Assembly (NCBI RefSeq): GCF_027706745.1
Contig: NZ_JAQFWP010000003.1
Span: forward strand, 62,001 to 126,000
Source of the DNA: Nocardiopsis suaedae
GTDB taxonomy: Bacteria; Actinomycetota; Actinomycetes; Streptosporangiales; Streptosporangiaceae
DNA: 64,000 nucleotides
Reading direction: 5' to 3'
This document shows, in pieces, positions 16,822 to 24,061 of this stretch. The stretch's first letter is position 1; every line of letters starts with the position of its first letter. The notes under the pieces are model-generated. The model saw nothing but the letters and a program-made list of their open reading frames with translations, did not search any database and was not told the DNA's origin. The translations under genes were made by a program, and so were the position numbers.

Positions 16822-19194
16822 CTACCTCGGGCCGGAGGCCCGCGCGGGGCCCACCGCCTGACCCCCCGGCGCGGGCACCAGCCGGATGGTCGCGGCCGTG
16901 TTCTCCTCGACGGCCTCCCGCGAGTAGACGAGCGGGAAGTAGTCGCCCCTGCGCCACAGCGGCAGCAGGTCGTCGTAGTGCTCCGAGGCGGGGTCGGCGG
17001 ACTGGCCGGGCGCGCTCGCGGCGAACGAGCGGTCCCACGCCCCTACGTCGATCACCGCCCGGAAGGAGGCCCCGGCGGCCTGGCCGAAGTCCCCGGGCCG
17101 GTAAGAGGACACGTCGACGGTGTCCCACGCGCCGCCGCGGGGCAGCGGGCCGATGTGCTCCCCGGCGGGGTGCTCGAACAGGGTCCACTGCAGGTCGCCC
17201 CAGCGCCATCGCGAAGGGTCTCCGCCGAGCCGGTAGGAGACCTCCCCGTAGGCGTCGGCGAGTGTGGCGGCGAACAGTCGCTCGCGCTCGCCCGGGTCGA
17301 GCGCCCGCACCTCGTGCACCAGCGTCTCGGTGGTGGTCGGGCCGATGAGCGGGTGGGCCCGGCCGGGGACGCGGGAGGCGTGGACGGCCGGGGCGAGGTG
17401 CCGGGTCAGCCAGGTCTCGAAGAGCGCGGCCCCCGCCGAGTCCTCGGCGGCCGTCCGGTCCCACGCGTGCAGGAGCTCCAGCGCGGCCCGGGTGTCCCCG
17501 GTCCCGGCGTCCGGACCGGGCAGCAGCGGGACCAGCTCGTCGGCGGGCAGGCTGTACCGGTCGTTCTGCAGGGCCATCGCGTCCCCGGTGCCGAAGGAGC
17601 CGTCGGCGGCGAGCACGCCGGTGATGCGCCGGTGCCGGTACGGCGACGGCCACTCGTACCCGACGGGGGCGGGCAGCCGCGGCGCCGGGGTGTACTCGTT
17701 CGCGGCGGCGGTGAACCCCTCGGGCGGGTCGGCCTCCCAGGGCAGCAGCGCCCCCTCGGCCAGGCCCGACCACTCGTAGCGGCCGTCGCCGGGGACGGGG
17801 AGCAGCCCGTCGTGGTCGGGGCGGAGGGGGACCGCCCCGCCGGACACCCGGGCCACGGTCCCCGAGGTGTCGGCGTAGACGAAGGTCAGCGGCGGGCCGC
17901 CCCAGGCCCCGGCGGCTGCGCGGAAGGAGGGCAGGTCCCGCGCGTGCATCAGGCGGAGGGCGCCGAAGTAGGCGGCGGTGCCGGGCTCGCTCCACGTGGT
18001 GCGCACCGCATAGGCGGTGCCCTGGTCCTCGTCCCGGAGGACGACCGGGCCGTGCCGGGTGAAGAGCAGTTCGGTGTCGACGGGCTCGGAGCCCCGCACG
18101 GGGATGCGCTCACGGACGGCGGCCATGCGCTCCCAGCCCCCGGCGTAGCGGTACAGGGCCGGGTCGTCGGGGTGCAGCCGGTAGGTGTACAGGTCCTCTT
18201 GGTCGGCGGACATGTAGGTGAGGCCGAACGCCATCGTCCCGTTGTGCCCCAGGGCCAGCCCCGGCATCGACGGCTCGCCCGCCCCGATCACGTCGGTGCC
18301 CGGTGCCGACAGGTGCGCGAGGTACCGCAGTGACGGGGAGGTGAGGGCCCGGTGCGGGTCGGTGGCCAGGAGCGGGCGCCCGGTCTCGGTGCGCCCCGGG
18401 GCGACGGCCCACGCGTTGCTGCCCTCCGAGGCCCACGGGGTACCGGCGGCCGGGGGCGGCGGCGCGATGGTCAGCCCCTGGACCGCGAGCGCGTAGTCCC
18501 TCAGGACGCCGGAGGGGAGCGCGCAGGGATCGGACCCGTCCGGCACCCGGGGTGTGTGAGAGGGCTGGAGGCGGATGCGCGCCTGGTCGGTCGCGGTGTC
18601 GGCGGCGCAGGCGACCCGCGCGCGCCGCACTTCGCTGAACAGGTTGCCCGTGAGGGCGTTCGTCCTGATCCGCACGACGTCCTCGGGGTCCCACCGCGCG
18701 GGGCGGTAGCCGAGTTCCTGGAACTCATGGGGCAGGTACGCGGGGTTGTCCTCCAGCCAGTCGATGTAGGCGTTGACACCGTCGGTGAAGCGCTCTGCGA
18801 CGCGTTCGGCGCGCGGCCCGTACGCCGCCCACTCCTCCTCCATCGGCCCCCGGTAGAGAAAGAGCCGGGCGGCGCGGTCGCCCTCGGCGTACTCGGGGCC
18901 GAAGGCCTCGGCCATCAGGCCCAGGCCCCTGCGCCGGAACAGGTCGATCTGGAACAGGCGGTCCCGCGCGGCGTTGAGGCCCTGAGCGAAGTACAGGTCG
19001 TCGTCGTTGCGGGCGTAGATGTGCGGAACGCCCCAGTGGTCGACGCGGATCTCCACCGCATCGCCGAGCCCCTCGACCGTGTATTCGGCGGGCTCCGGAC
19101 GCGGTAGCGCACCCGGGTCGGCCGCCGGTGCGAGCACCAGCGCGAACGCGGCCAGCACTGCTGCGGCGCTGCGAAGGCGGCTGGGGCGGAGCAT
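16822..19194 (-). CDS. Secreted penicillin acylase family protein (Ntn hydrolase)
   Basis: A 790-residue precursor with a signal peptide (LRSAAAVLAAFALVLAPAA) when started at ATG 19194; an upstream ATG at 19236 would spoil the signal. The alpha chain carries VDHWGVPHIYA and FAQGLNAARDRLFQIDLFRR. The autocatalytic boundary and nucleophile lie at EGSNAWAVAPGRTETGRPLL, where Ser of GSNAW becomes the N-terminus of the beta chain. The family includes penicillin G acylases and acyl-homoserine lactone acylases; the substrate here is unknown. An inverted-repeat element separates it from the lasso operon upstream. Confidence 0.9.
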   Translation of the reverse strand: MLRPSRLRSAAAVLAAFALVLAPAADPGALPRPEPAEYTVEGLGDAVEIRVDHWGVPHIYARNDDDLYFAQGLNAARDRLFQIDLFRRRGLGLMAEAFGPEYAEGDRAARLFLYRGPMEEEWAAYGPRAERVAERFTDGVNAYIDWLEDNPAYLPHEFQELGYRPARWDPEDVVRIRTNALTGNLFSEVRRARVACAADTATDQARIRLQPSHTPRVPDGSDPCALPSGVLRDYALAVQGLTIAPPPPAAGTPWASEGSNAWAVAPGRTETGRPLLATDPHRALTSPSLRYLAHLSAPGTDVIGAGEPSMPGLALGHNGTMAFGLTYMSADQEDLYTYRLHPDDPALYRYAGGWERMAAVRERIPVRGSEPVDTELLFTRHGPVVLRDEDQGTAYAVRTTWSEPGTAAYFGALRLMHARDLPSFRAAAGAWGGPPLTFVYADTSGTVARVSGGAVPLRPDHDGLLPVPGDGRYEWSGLAEGALLPWEADPPEGFTAAANEYTPAPRLPAPVGYEWPSPYRHRRITGVLAADGSFGTGDAMALQNDRYSLPADELVPLLPGPDAGTGDTRAALELLHAWDRTAAEDSAGAALFETWLTRHLAPAVHASRVPGRAHPLIGPTTTETLVHEVRALDPGERERLFAATLADAYGEVSYRLGGDPSRWRWGDLQWTLFEHPAGEHIGPLPRGGAWDTVDVSSYRPGDFGQAAGASFRAVIDVGAWDRSFAASAPGQSADPASEHYDDLLPLWRRGDYFPLVYSREAVEENTAATIRLVPAPGGQAVGPARASGPR

Positions 19195-19249
19195 CCCGGG
19201 AACCCTATGCCACCGCCATTCCGGGACACAGCGCACGGCGCCGCCCGCT

Positions 19250-19312
19250 CGTTGATCTCGGGGGAAACGACGCTAAAGCCGTGCTTGTAGGGTCCTTTTC
19301 CCGAGATCAACG
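19250..19312. repeat. 63-bp inverted-repeat element
   Basis: Perfect 13-bp arms CGTTGATCTCGGG (19250-19262) and CCCGAGATCAACG (19300-19312) flank a 37-nt centre; a few more bases near the arms could pair with a bulge. It sits between the lasso leader-peptidase gene and the acylase gene. Its form suggests a repeated palindromic intergenic unit or a transcript-ending stem. Confidence 0.6.
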
Positions 19313-19321
19313 CGGGGGTGC

Positions 19322-19726
19322 TCAGACCCGCATCAGCGGCATGTAGGTGCCGGGCGGCGCGGGCTCCCCGACGGGGGCGCCCTCCGCCTCGACCCAGGCG
19401 TGCGCACTGAAGGGCTCGGTCCGCACGCCGGTGCACCAGGTCGGCTGGGCCCCGTGCAGCCGGCACAGGAGCACGGTGGCGAGCGAACGCGGAAGGCACC
19501 CCTCGCCCGCGCAGAGCGCGCTGACCGCGACGACCGTGTCCCGCGCGCGCTGGGCCTCCGCGGCGGTCGCGGGGCGGGCCCGCCGGCGCAACAGGGTCAG
19601 CAGGCTCCGGATGCGCCGGGGCGGCCTCCGCGACAGCAGCAGTGCGGCCAGGACCGCCGCGCGTCCGGCCATCCGCCGCGTCAGCGGGGGCCGCCGCCGC
19701 CCCGGCATCGCCATGGGGATGCTCAC
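19322..19726 (-). CDS. Lasso peptide leader peptidase (B2, transglutaminase-like)
   Basis: A 134-residue cysteine protease that cuts the leader from the lasso precursor. It shows the family pattern with Cys77 in GEGCLPRSLA, then WCTGVRTEPF and His109 in SAHAWVEAEG, ending in PVGE. GTG 19726 overlaps the stop of the B1 gene (GTGA), so B1 and B2 are coupled. B2 is separate from B1 here, as usual in actinobacterial lasso clusters. It is the last gene of the operon. Confidence 0.92.
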   Translation of the reverse strand: MSIPMAMPGRRRPPLTRRMAGRAAVLAALLLSRRPPRRIRSLLTLLRRRARPATAAEAQRARDTVVAVSALCAGEGCLPRSLATVLLCRLHGAQPTWCTGVRTEPFSAHAWVEAEGAPVGEPAPPGTYMPLMRV

Positions 19727-19983
19727 CGCGCCACCAGCCCCGCGCCGTCGAGGGCGGCGATGAGGCCGTCCACGTCCGCCGCCGCACGCTCCCTGCTGAG
19801 GGCGTACCGCTCGGCCAGGCACCGCGCGGTCTCGTCGGCGTCGGCGCCGCCGAGGAGCATGCGGGTGATCTCCGCCCCGCTGCCGTTCAAGTGGAAGTAG
19901 CGGCCGCTGCGTTCGTCGAGCAGCACCATGCCGTCGCCCGCGGGGGTGGTCGTGACCTCGGGCCGTAGTTCCAGTGCGGTCAT
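19723..19983 (-). CDS. Lasso peptide leader-recognition protein (B1, PqqD-like RRE)
   Basis: An 86-residue PqqD-fold protein that binds precursor leaders and presents them to the peptidase and cyclase. It has the pattern GDGMVLLDERSGRYFHLNGSGAEI and a C-terminal helix pair. Its ATG overlaps the cyclase stop (ATGA at 19980-19983), and its stop overlaps the B2 start. The three precursor leaders carry the Y-x2-P-x-L motif that this domain recognises in known systems. Confidence 0.92.
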   Translation of the reverse strand: MTALELRPEVTTTPAGDGMVLLDERSGRYFHLNGSGAEITRMLLGGADADETARCLAERYALSRERAAADVDGLIAALDGAGLVAR

Positions 19984-21830
19984 GTCGCCTCTCCGATCCT
20001 CGTCTGCGGTGGGAAGGGTGGGGAAGCGGCGGCCTGCGGCCTGTGGGCCCGCCGCAGCCAGTTCTCGGCACCGAGGGTGGCCTCGATCGCGGCCAGGCCG
20101 CTGCTCGCGGTATGGGGGCCGGTGATGGCCGCGCGCAGCGCGCGTGAGTCCACCAGGCCGAGCCGTTCGAGGCGCATGTCCTCGGTCAGCGCGAGGAGTG
20201 AGGAGCGGTGCTCTCTCAGCCCGGAGAACGCGTCGGCACTGAATTCGCCCTTGGTCCGGCGCTCCAGCAGCTCCTCGGGGAGCACGCCGCGCATCGCCGC
20301 GGCGAGCAGCGGCTTGTACCGGTAGGGGTCGCACAGGCGGGCGCCGTCGATGCTCAGCACCGCGTCCATGACGGTGTCGTCGAGGTAGGGGGTGGCCAGC
20401 TCGACTCCGGCGCTCCGGTAGATCTGGTCGACGAGGCGCATCGTGCAGCCCGACCCGCGCACGGTCTGCACCTTCACGTGCTGCGCGCGGGTGGGTGCCG
20501 ACGGGGCGGGGGCGGCGGACGCCGCGGCGCGCATGCGTCCGGCGACCGCATCGCGGGCGTCCGGTGTGGCCCACGGAGGGAGCCGGGCGGGAAGGACCCA
20601 GTCGAAGAAGGGCGTCCTCGGTGTCACGGAGGGCGCGTCAAGGGCGTCGGCGGCGCGGCGCAGCGAGCGGGCGTGCCCGCGCCGGTCCGTCAGAGCGCGC
20701 GCGGTGGCCCACAACGGCCACCGCAGTAGGGCCCGGTAGCCCCACGCCCGCTTCATCGCGGTGAAGGGCGCCCGTGCGGCGAGGGCGTGCAGGTGGATGG
20801 AGTTGCCCGCGAACAGCTCATCGCCGCCCTGGCCGTTCATGTGCAGCCGGGCCCCCTGCGCGGCGAGGTCGCGCGCCGTGTGCAGGGTCCGCTCCCGCAC
20901 CCTGATGCAGGACAGCGGCTCGTCCAGCGCGGGCGAGGGCGCGTCGAGGCGGGCGAACCACCGGGGGATCTCCGCCGCGGGGACCACCCGGTGCATGGCC
21001 TCGGGCAGGAGGGCCCGCGCCCGGTCCGCCCACGCGGCGTCGTCGTTGGCGGGGTCGGAGGAGTCCCACCGGTAGGTGACCAGGCGTCCCGCGCTGCGGG
21101 CGGCGAGCAGGGACAGCGACGTGGAGTCCCAGCCGCCCGACAGGTCGCACCCGACGGTGCCGGTGGCGCGCGTGCGGGCCCGGACCGCCTCCTCCAATGC
21201 CTCGGCCACCGCGGGTGCGCCCGCCTCGGGGGAGAGCGCGGGGCGGGGCGCCTCCCACCAGCGGGACAGGCGCAGGGACCCGTCGGTGCCGAGCACGGCC
21301 GCGTGGTCGGTGGGCACCGCGTCCACGCCGCGCAGCGGGGCCGCCTGCTCCAGGCCCTCGCCCGGGCCCGGGACGGCCAGGCGGAGCGCGAGGGCGCCGG
21401 GGTCGACCGGCGCGCCCGGGGCGGCCAGGGCGTCGGCCCGGTCGGCGAGCACCCGCACGCCGCGCACGTCGGCGTGGAAGAGGCGCCGCACCCCGGAGGA
21501 CGCCCCGCGCGCCCACACCCGCCCGTCGACGGCGGCGATGAGGTGGAAGCAGCCGCTGAGCGCGCGGGTGCGCTCGCCGATGCGGTCGAGCCCGCCGGCC
21601 AGGGCGGACTCGAGGACCGCCGCGCCGGCGGTGGAACGTCCGATGAGGGCGAGCCGGGACGGCCCGGCCAGAACGAGTGCGGCCTCGCCGGGGCCCCAGC
21701 TGCCCGCGATCCAGGGGCGGCCGGAGGCGTGCGGGACGACGCGGTCGGCGGCGGCGGTCAGCAGCCGGGCCGCCGGAACGGCGTCGTCGGTGTCGGGGAG
21801 GACGGCGAACCAGGTCGGCGGTGTGTGCAC
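19980..21830 (-). CDS. Lasso peptide cyclase (C, asparagine synthetase-like)
   Basis: A 616-residue ATP-dependent macrolactam synthetase that activates the Asp side chain of the core and joins it to the Gly1 amine. The synthetase domain has the PP-loop SGGWDSTS (231-238) and the later motif NGQGGDELFAGN. The N-terminal glutaminase-like domain lacks the Cys2 nucleophile of asparagine synthetases (the protein starts MHTPPTWF), as in lasso cyclases. It lies 93 nt after the last precursor, separated by a large hairpin. Confidence 0.93.
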   Translation of the reverse strand: MHTPPTWFAVLPDTDDAVPAARLLTAAADRVVPHASGRPWIAGSWGPGEAALVLAGPSRLALIGRSTAGAAVLESALAGGLDRIGERTRALSGCFHLIAAVDGRVWARGASSGVRRLFHADVRGVRVLADRADALAAPGAPVDPGALALRLAVPGPGEGLEQAAPLRGVDAVPTDHAAVLGTDGSLRLSRWWEAPRPALSPEAGAPAVAEALEEAVRARTRATGTVGCDLSGGWDSTSLSLLAARSAGRLVTYRWDSSDPANDDAAWADRARALLPEAMHRVVPAAEIPRWFARLDAPSPALDEPLSCIRVRERTLHTARDLAAQGARLHMNGQGGDELFAGNSIHLHALAARAPFTAMKRAWGYRALLRWPLWATARALTDRRGHARSLRRAADALDAPSVTPRTPFFDWVLPARLPPWATPDARDAVAGRMRAAASAAPAPSAPTRAQHVKVQTVRGSGCTMRLVDQIYRSAGVELATPYLDDTVMDAVLSIDGARLCDPYRYKPLLAAAMRGVLPEELLERRTKGEFSADAFSGLREHRSSLLALTEDMRLERLGLVDSRALRAAITGPHTASSGLAAIEATLGAENWLRRAHRPQAAASPPFPPQTRIGEAT

Positions 21831-21880
21831 GCGTCTCCTCAGCAGCGGCGGTCGGAGCGGGTCCGGGGGAGCGGGGCAGA

Positions 21881-21914
21881 GGCGGCCCAGAGCCCGGCCG
21901 GGCTCTGGGCCGCC
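21881..21914 (-). promoter_or_regulatory. Perfect 34-bp palindrome between precursors and cyclase
   Basis: Arms of 17 bp (21881-21897 and 21898-21914) pair perfectly, with no T-run after them. In RNA this forms a very stable hairpin just after the last precursor gene. It could stabilise the precursor mRNA or attenuate transcription, so that more precursor than enzyme is made. Confidence 0.75.
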
Positions 21915-21923
21915 CGGGGCGGG

Positions 21924-22037
21924 CTAGGGGATGATGCCGTACGCGATGCCGTCCCACACGGGGACGATTCCGAAGCCGAGGGTGAGCTCGAGGAAGTCGC
22001 CGAGGTCGGTGAGGGCGGGTGCGGTGTATTCGCGCAT
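21924..22037 (-). CDS. Lasso peptide precursor A1
   Basis: A 37-residue precursor. The 20-residue leader has Tyr4, Pro7, Leu9, Gly13 and Thr19, the last being the penultimate leader Thr required by lasso enzymes. The predicted core (residues 21-37) is GFGIVPVWDGIAYGIIP, with Gly1 and Asp9 giving a 9-residue ring and an 8-residue loop/tail. No Cys, so class II. The GAAAGGAAAGCCCTG leader provides a ribosome site before ATG 22037. It is last of three tandem precursor genes, nearest the cyclase gene. Confidence 0.92.
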   Translation of the reverse strand: MREYTAPALTDLGDFLELTLGFGIVPVWDGIAYGIIP

Positions 22038-22056
22038 CAGGGCTTTCCTTTCGATG

Positions 22057-22170
22057 TCAGGGGGAGATGCCGAGGGAAGTGCCGTCCCAGATGGAGAGGG
22101 GGCCGGAGCCGAGGGTGGCCTCGTGGAAGCCGCCGAGGTCCGTGAGGACCGGAGCCGTGTATCCGGGCAC
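22057..22170 (-). CDS. Lasso peptide precursor A2
   Basis: A 37-residue precursor starting at GTG 22170 with GGGAGG about 7 nt upstream. The leader keeps Tyr4, Pro7, Leu9, Gly13 and Thr19. The predicted core is GSGPLSIWDGTSLGISP, again Gly1 to Asp9 with Trp8 before the ring Asp and Gly14 in the tail. It is the most diverged of the three and the only one using GTG. It lies 17 nt after A3 and 19 nt before A1. Confidence 0.9.
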   Translation of the reverse strand: MPGYTAPVLTDLGGFHEATLGSGPLSIWDGTSLGISP

Positions 22171-22187
22171 CGGTGCCTCCCTTCTTG

Positions 22188-22301
22188 TCAGGCGAAGACG
22201 CCGATGAGGAAGCTGTCCCAGATGGGGATGGGGCCGCCGCCGAGGGTGAGCCCGCGGAAGTCGCCGAGCTCGGTGAGGGCCGGTTCGGTGTATTCGCGCA
22301 T
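22188..22301 (-). CDS. Lasso peptide precursor A3 (first in operon)
   Basis: A 37-residue precursor from ATG 22301, with GGAAGG about 8 nt upstream. The leader has Tyr4, Pro7, Leu9, Gly13 and Thr19. The predicted core is GGGPIPIWDSFLIGVFA, with Gly1 to Asp9 ring and a hydrophobic tail. It shares Trp8-Asp9 and Gly14 with A1 and A2. As first gene, it should be nearest the promoter, which lies within the 500-nt gap to the divergent P450 gene. Confidence 0.92.
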   Translation of the reverse strand: MREYTEPALTELGDFRGLTLGGGPIPIWDSFLIGVFA

Positions 22302-22801
22302 CTGTGTTTCCTTCCCTGGTCTTCGGGGGTGTGCCACCGCCGGGGAAGGGCGGTCGCGCCTGCCTCCATGCCCTCCGGGCGGGATCGGCGAAACACGCTT
22401 TCCGTGCCGTTTTTCCGAACGAATCGATGCGGAGGAACCGGTTCCGCGCAAGCGGTTCATCCGTCCTTTCGCGGTTGCGTTCCGGCCGAATCCGTCGGGC
22501 ATTCCGGGCGGCCCGGGCGAACCGGTGGCCTGAGGCTCCGACCGGCCGTGTCCGGGACGGGCGCGACTACGAAAGGTGAATGGGCCGATAAGTGGGGACG
22601 GGGGTCCGAACTATCGCATTGGGGCTGTTTGTGCGATCGGCCGGGGGTGTGGGTGCGGGAGTCGGTTTCGACGGGCGTGCACCGGGTGCGCCCTGAGGAA
22701 AGGGGTATTCCCCCCCGCTCCGTATCCTTTTCGGGGACCGGCCGGAACCCCCTCAGATGCGGGCGACGTTTTCCCGGGAGGCGTGCGGGTAGCCGGAGTC
22801 C
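22302..22801. other. 500-nt divergent intergenic region, lasso operon / P450
   Basis: It must hold the promoters of both the lasso operon (minus) and the P450 gene (plus). I searched both strands for another short precursor with a YxxPxL leader or a GxG...WD core and saw none. The open frames that cross it have no ribosome site. No clear -10/-35 pair or palindrome was recognised. Confidence 0.4.
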
Positions 22802-24061
22802 ATGTCCGCTCAGCGCGCGCCCATCCTCGACGAGACCGCGTTCCTTCTGGCGAAGGGATACGCCTGGCTTCCGGACCTGCGCCGGAGGGCCCCGGGGCCG
22901 CTGGCCCGCACACGCCTCTTCGGTCGGCACACCGTGGGGATGTGCGGACCGGAGGCGGTCCGCTTCCTCTACGACGAGGGAAGGGTACGAAGGGGCGGAG
23001 CGGCGCCCGAGCCGATCGTCTCCACGCTCTTCGGCCACGGGTCCGTCCACGGTCTGGACGGAGAACGGCACCGCCTCCGCAAGGAGGTGTTCTCCGCGAC
23101 CGCCCGCCCACCGGATGCGGTGGCGTCCTTGACCGGTTCGGTCGCCTCCGCCTGGGACGAGGCCGCCGCGACGTGGCCCGAGCGGTCCCCCGTTGTGCTG
23201 TTCCACGAGGCGGCCGGCGCCATCGCCGCCGGGGTCGCGCGCTGGGCGGGCGTCCCGCTCTCCTCTGAGGACGAGGACAGGCTCGCCGCCGACCTCGTGG
23301 CCCTGGTCGACGGGTTCGCCACGCTGGGCCCGCGCCACTGGCGGGCGAGGATCGCACGCGCCGAGTGGGAAGGGCGGCTGTCGCGGCTGGTGGACCAGGT
23401 GCGGTCGGGGTCGGCGGGCGTTCCCGAAGGGTCGGTGGTCGACACGGTCGCCCGCCACCGTGAGAACGGCGAAGAGCTGCCCTCACGCGTCGCCGCGGTG
23501 GAGATCCTCAACGTCCTGCGCCCGACCACCGCCGCGTGCTGGCTCGTCGCCTTCGCCGCGCACGCGTTCACCCTCTGGCCGGAGCAGAAGGCACGCGTGC
23601 GGGAAGGGGAGGAGGAGGCGCGGTCCTTCGCCCAGGAGGTGCGGCGCTTCTACCCCTTCGCGCCCTTCGTCGGGGGCGTGGTGCGTGCGGACACCGAATG
23701 GAAGGGCGAGCGCATCCCGGAGGGGGCGCTGGTCCTGCTCGACATCTACGGGCAACTCCACTCGCACGAGCTGTGGAAGGACCCCTACGTCTTCGACCCG
23801 ACGCGCTTCACCGGGCCGCCGATCGCCGACGACGTGTTCATCCCCCAAGGAGGCGGCGATGTCGCCAAGGGGCACCGCTGCCCCGGAGAGGACGTCGTGC
23901 TCTCGGTCCTGACCGCGCTGTGCGCACGCCTCGCCGAGCTGGAGTACACCCTTCCCGCGCAGGATTGGACGATTCCGCTGGGACGCGTTCCCACACGTCC
24001 CCGGGACGGGGCCGTCGTCGCCGTCGCCGGTTCACACGGGGGAACGGGCGCCGGCTCTTGA
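22802..24061 (+). CDS. CYP152-family cytochrome P450, fatty-acid decarboxylase-like (OleT type)
   Basis: A 419-residue P450 of the peroxide-using fatty-acid family. Signs are TLFGHGSVHGLDGERH, NVLRPTTAACW, FAQEVRRFYPFAPF, FIPQGGGD and heme ligand Cys360 in GHRCPGE. Arg240-Pro241 matches the carboxylate-binding Arg-Pro of CYP152 enzymes, and Phe77 and His83 match Phe79 and His85 of OleT, which favours terminal-alkene formation; the hydroxylating P450 BSbeta has Gln at the His position. No redox partner is nearby, consistent with peroxygenase chemistry. It is divergent from the lasso operon, and its 3' end overlaps the convergent dehydrogenase by 30 nt. Confidence 0.88.
   Translation: MSAQRAPILDETAFLLAKGYAWLPDLRRRAPGPLARTRLFGRHTVGMCGPEAVRFLYDEGRVRRGGAAPEPIVSTLFGHGSVHGLDGERHRLRKEVFSATARPPDAVASLTGSVASAWDEAAATWPERSPVVLFHEAAGAIAAGVARWAGVPLSSEDEDRLAADLVALVDGFATLGPRHWRARIARAEWEGRLSRLVDQVRSGSAGVPEGSVVDTVARHRENGEELPSRVAAVEILNVLRPTTAACWLVAFAAHAFTLWPEQKARVREGEEEARSFAQEVRRFYPFAPFVGGVVRADTEWKGERIPEGALVLLDIYGQLHSHELWKDPYVFDPTRFTGPPIADDVFIPQGGGDVAKGHRCPGEDVVLSVLTALCARLAELEYTLPAQDWTIPLGRVPTRPRDGAVVAVAGSHGGTGAGS

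Noticed and set aside
19987-20574. Longer version of the lasso B1 protein
   Set aside because: The extension lies antisense-frame within the cyclase gene and is Arg/Pro-rich. ATG 19983 gives the normal PqqD-like length and overlaps the cyclase stop.
22302-22801. A possible fourth lasso precursor
   Set aside because: No short frame with a YxxPxL leader, penultimate Thr and Gly...Asp core was found on either strand.
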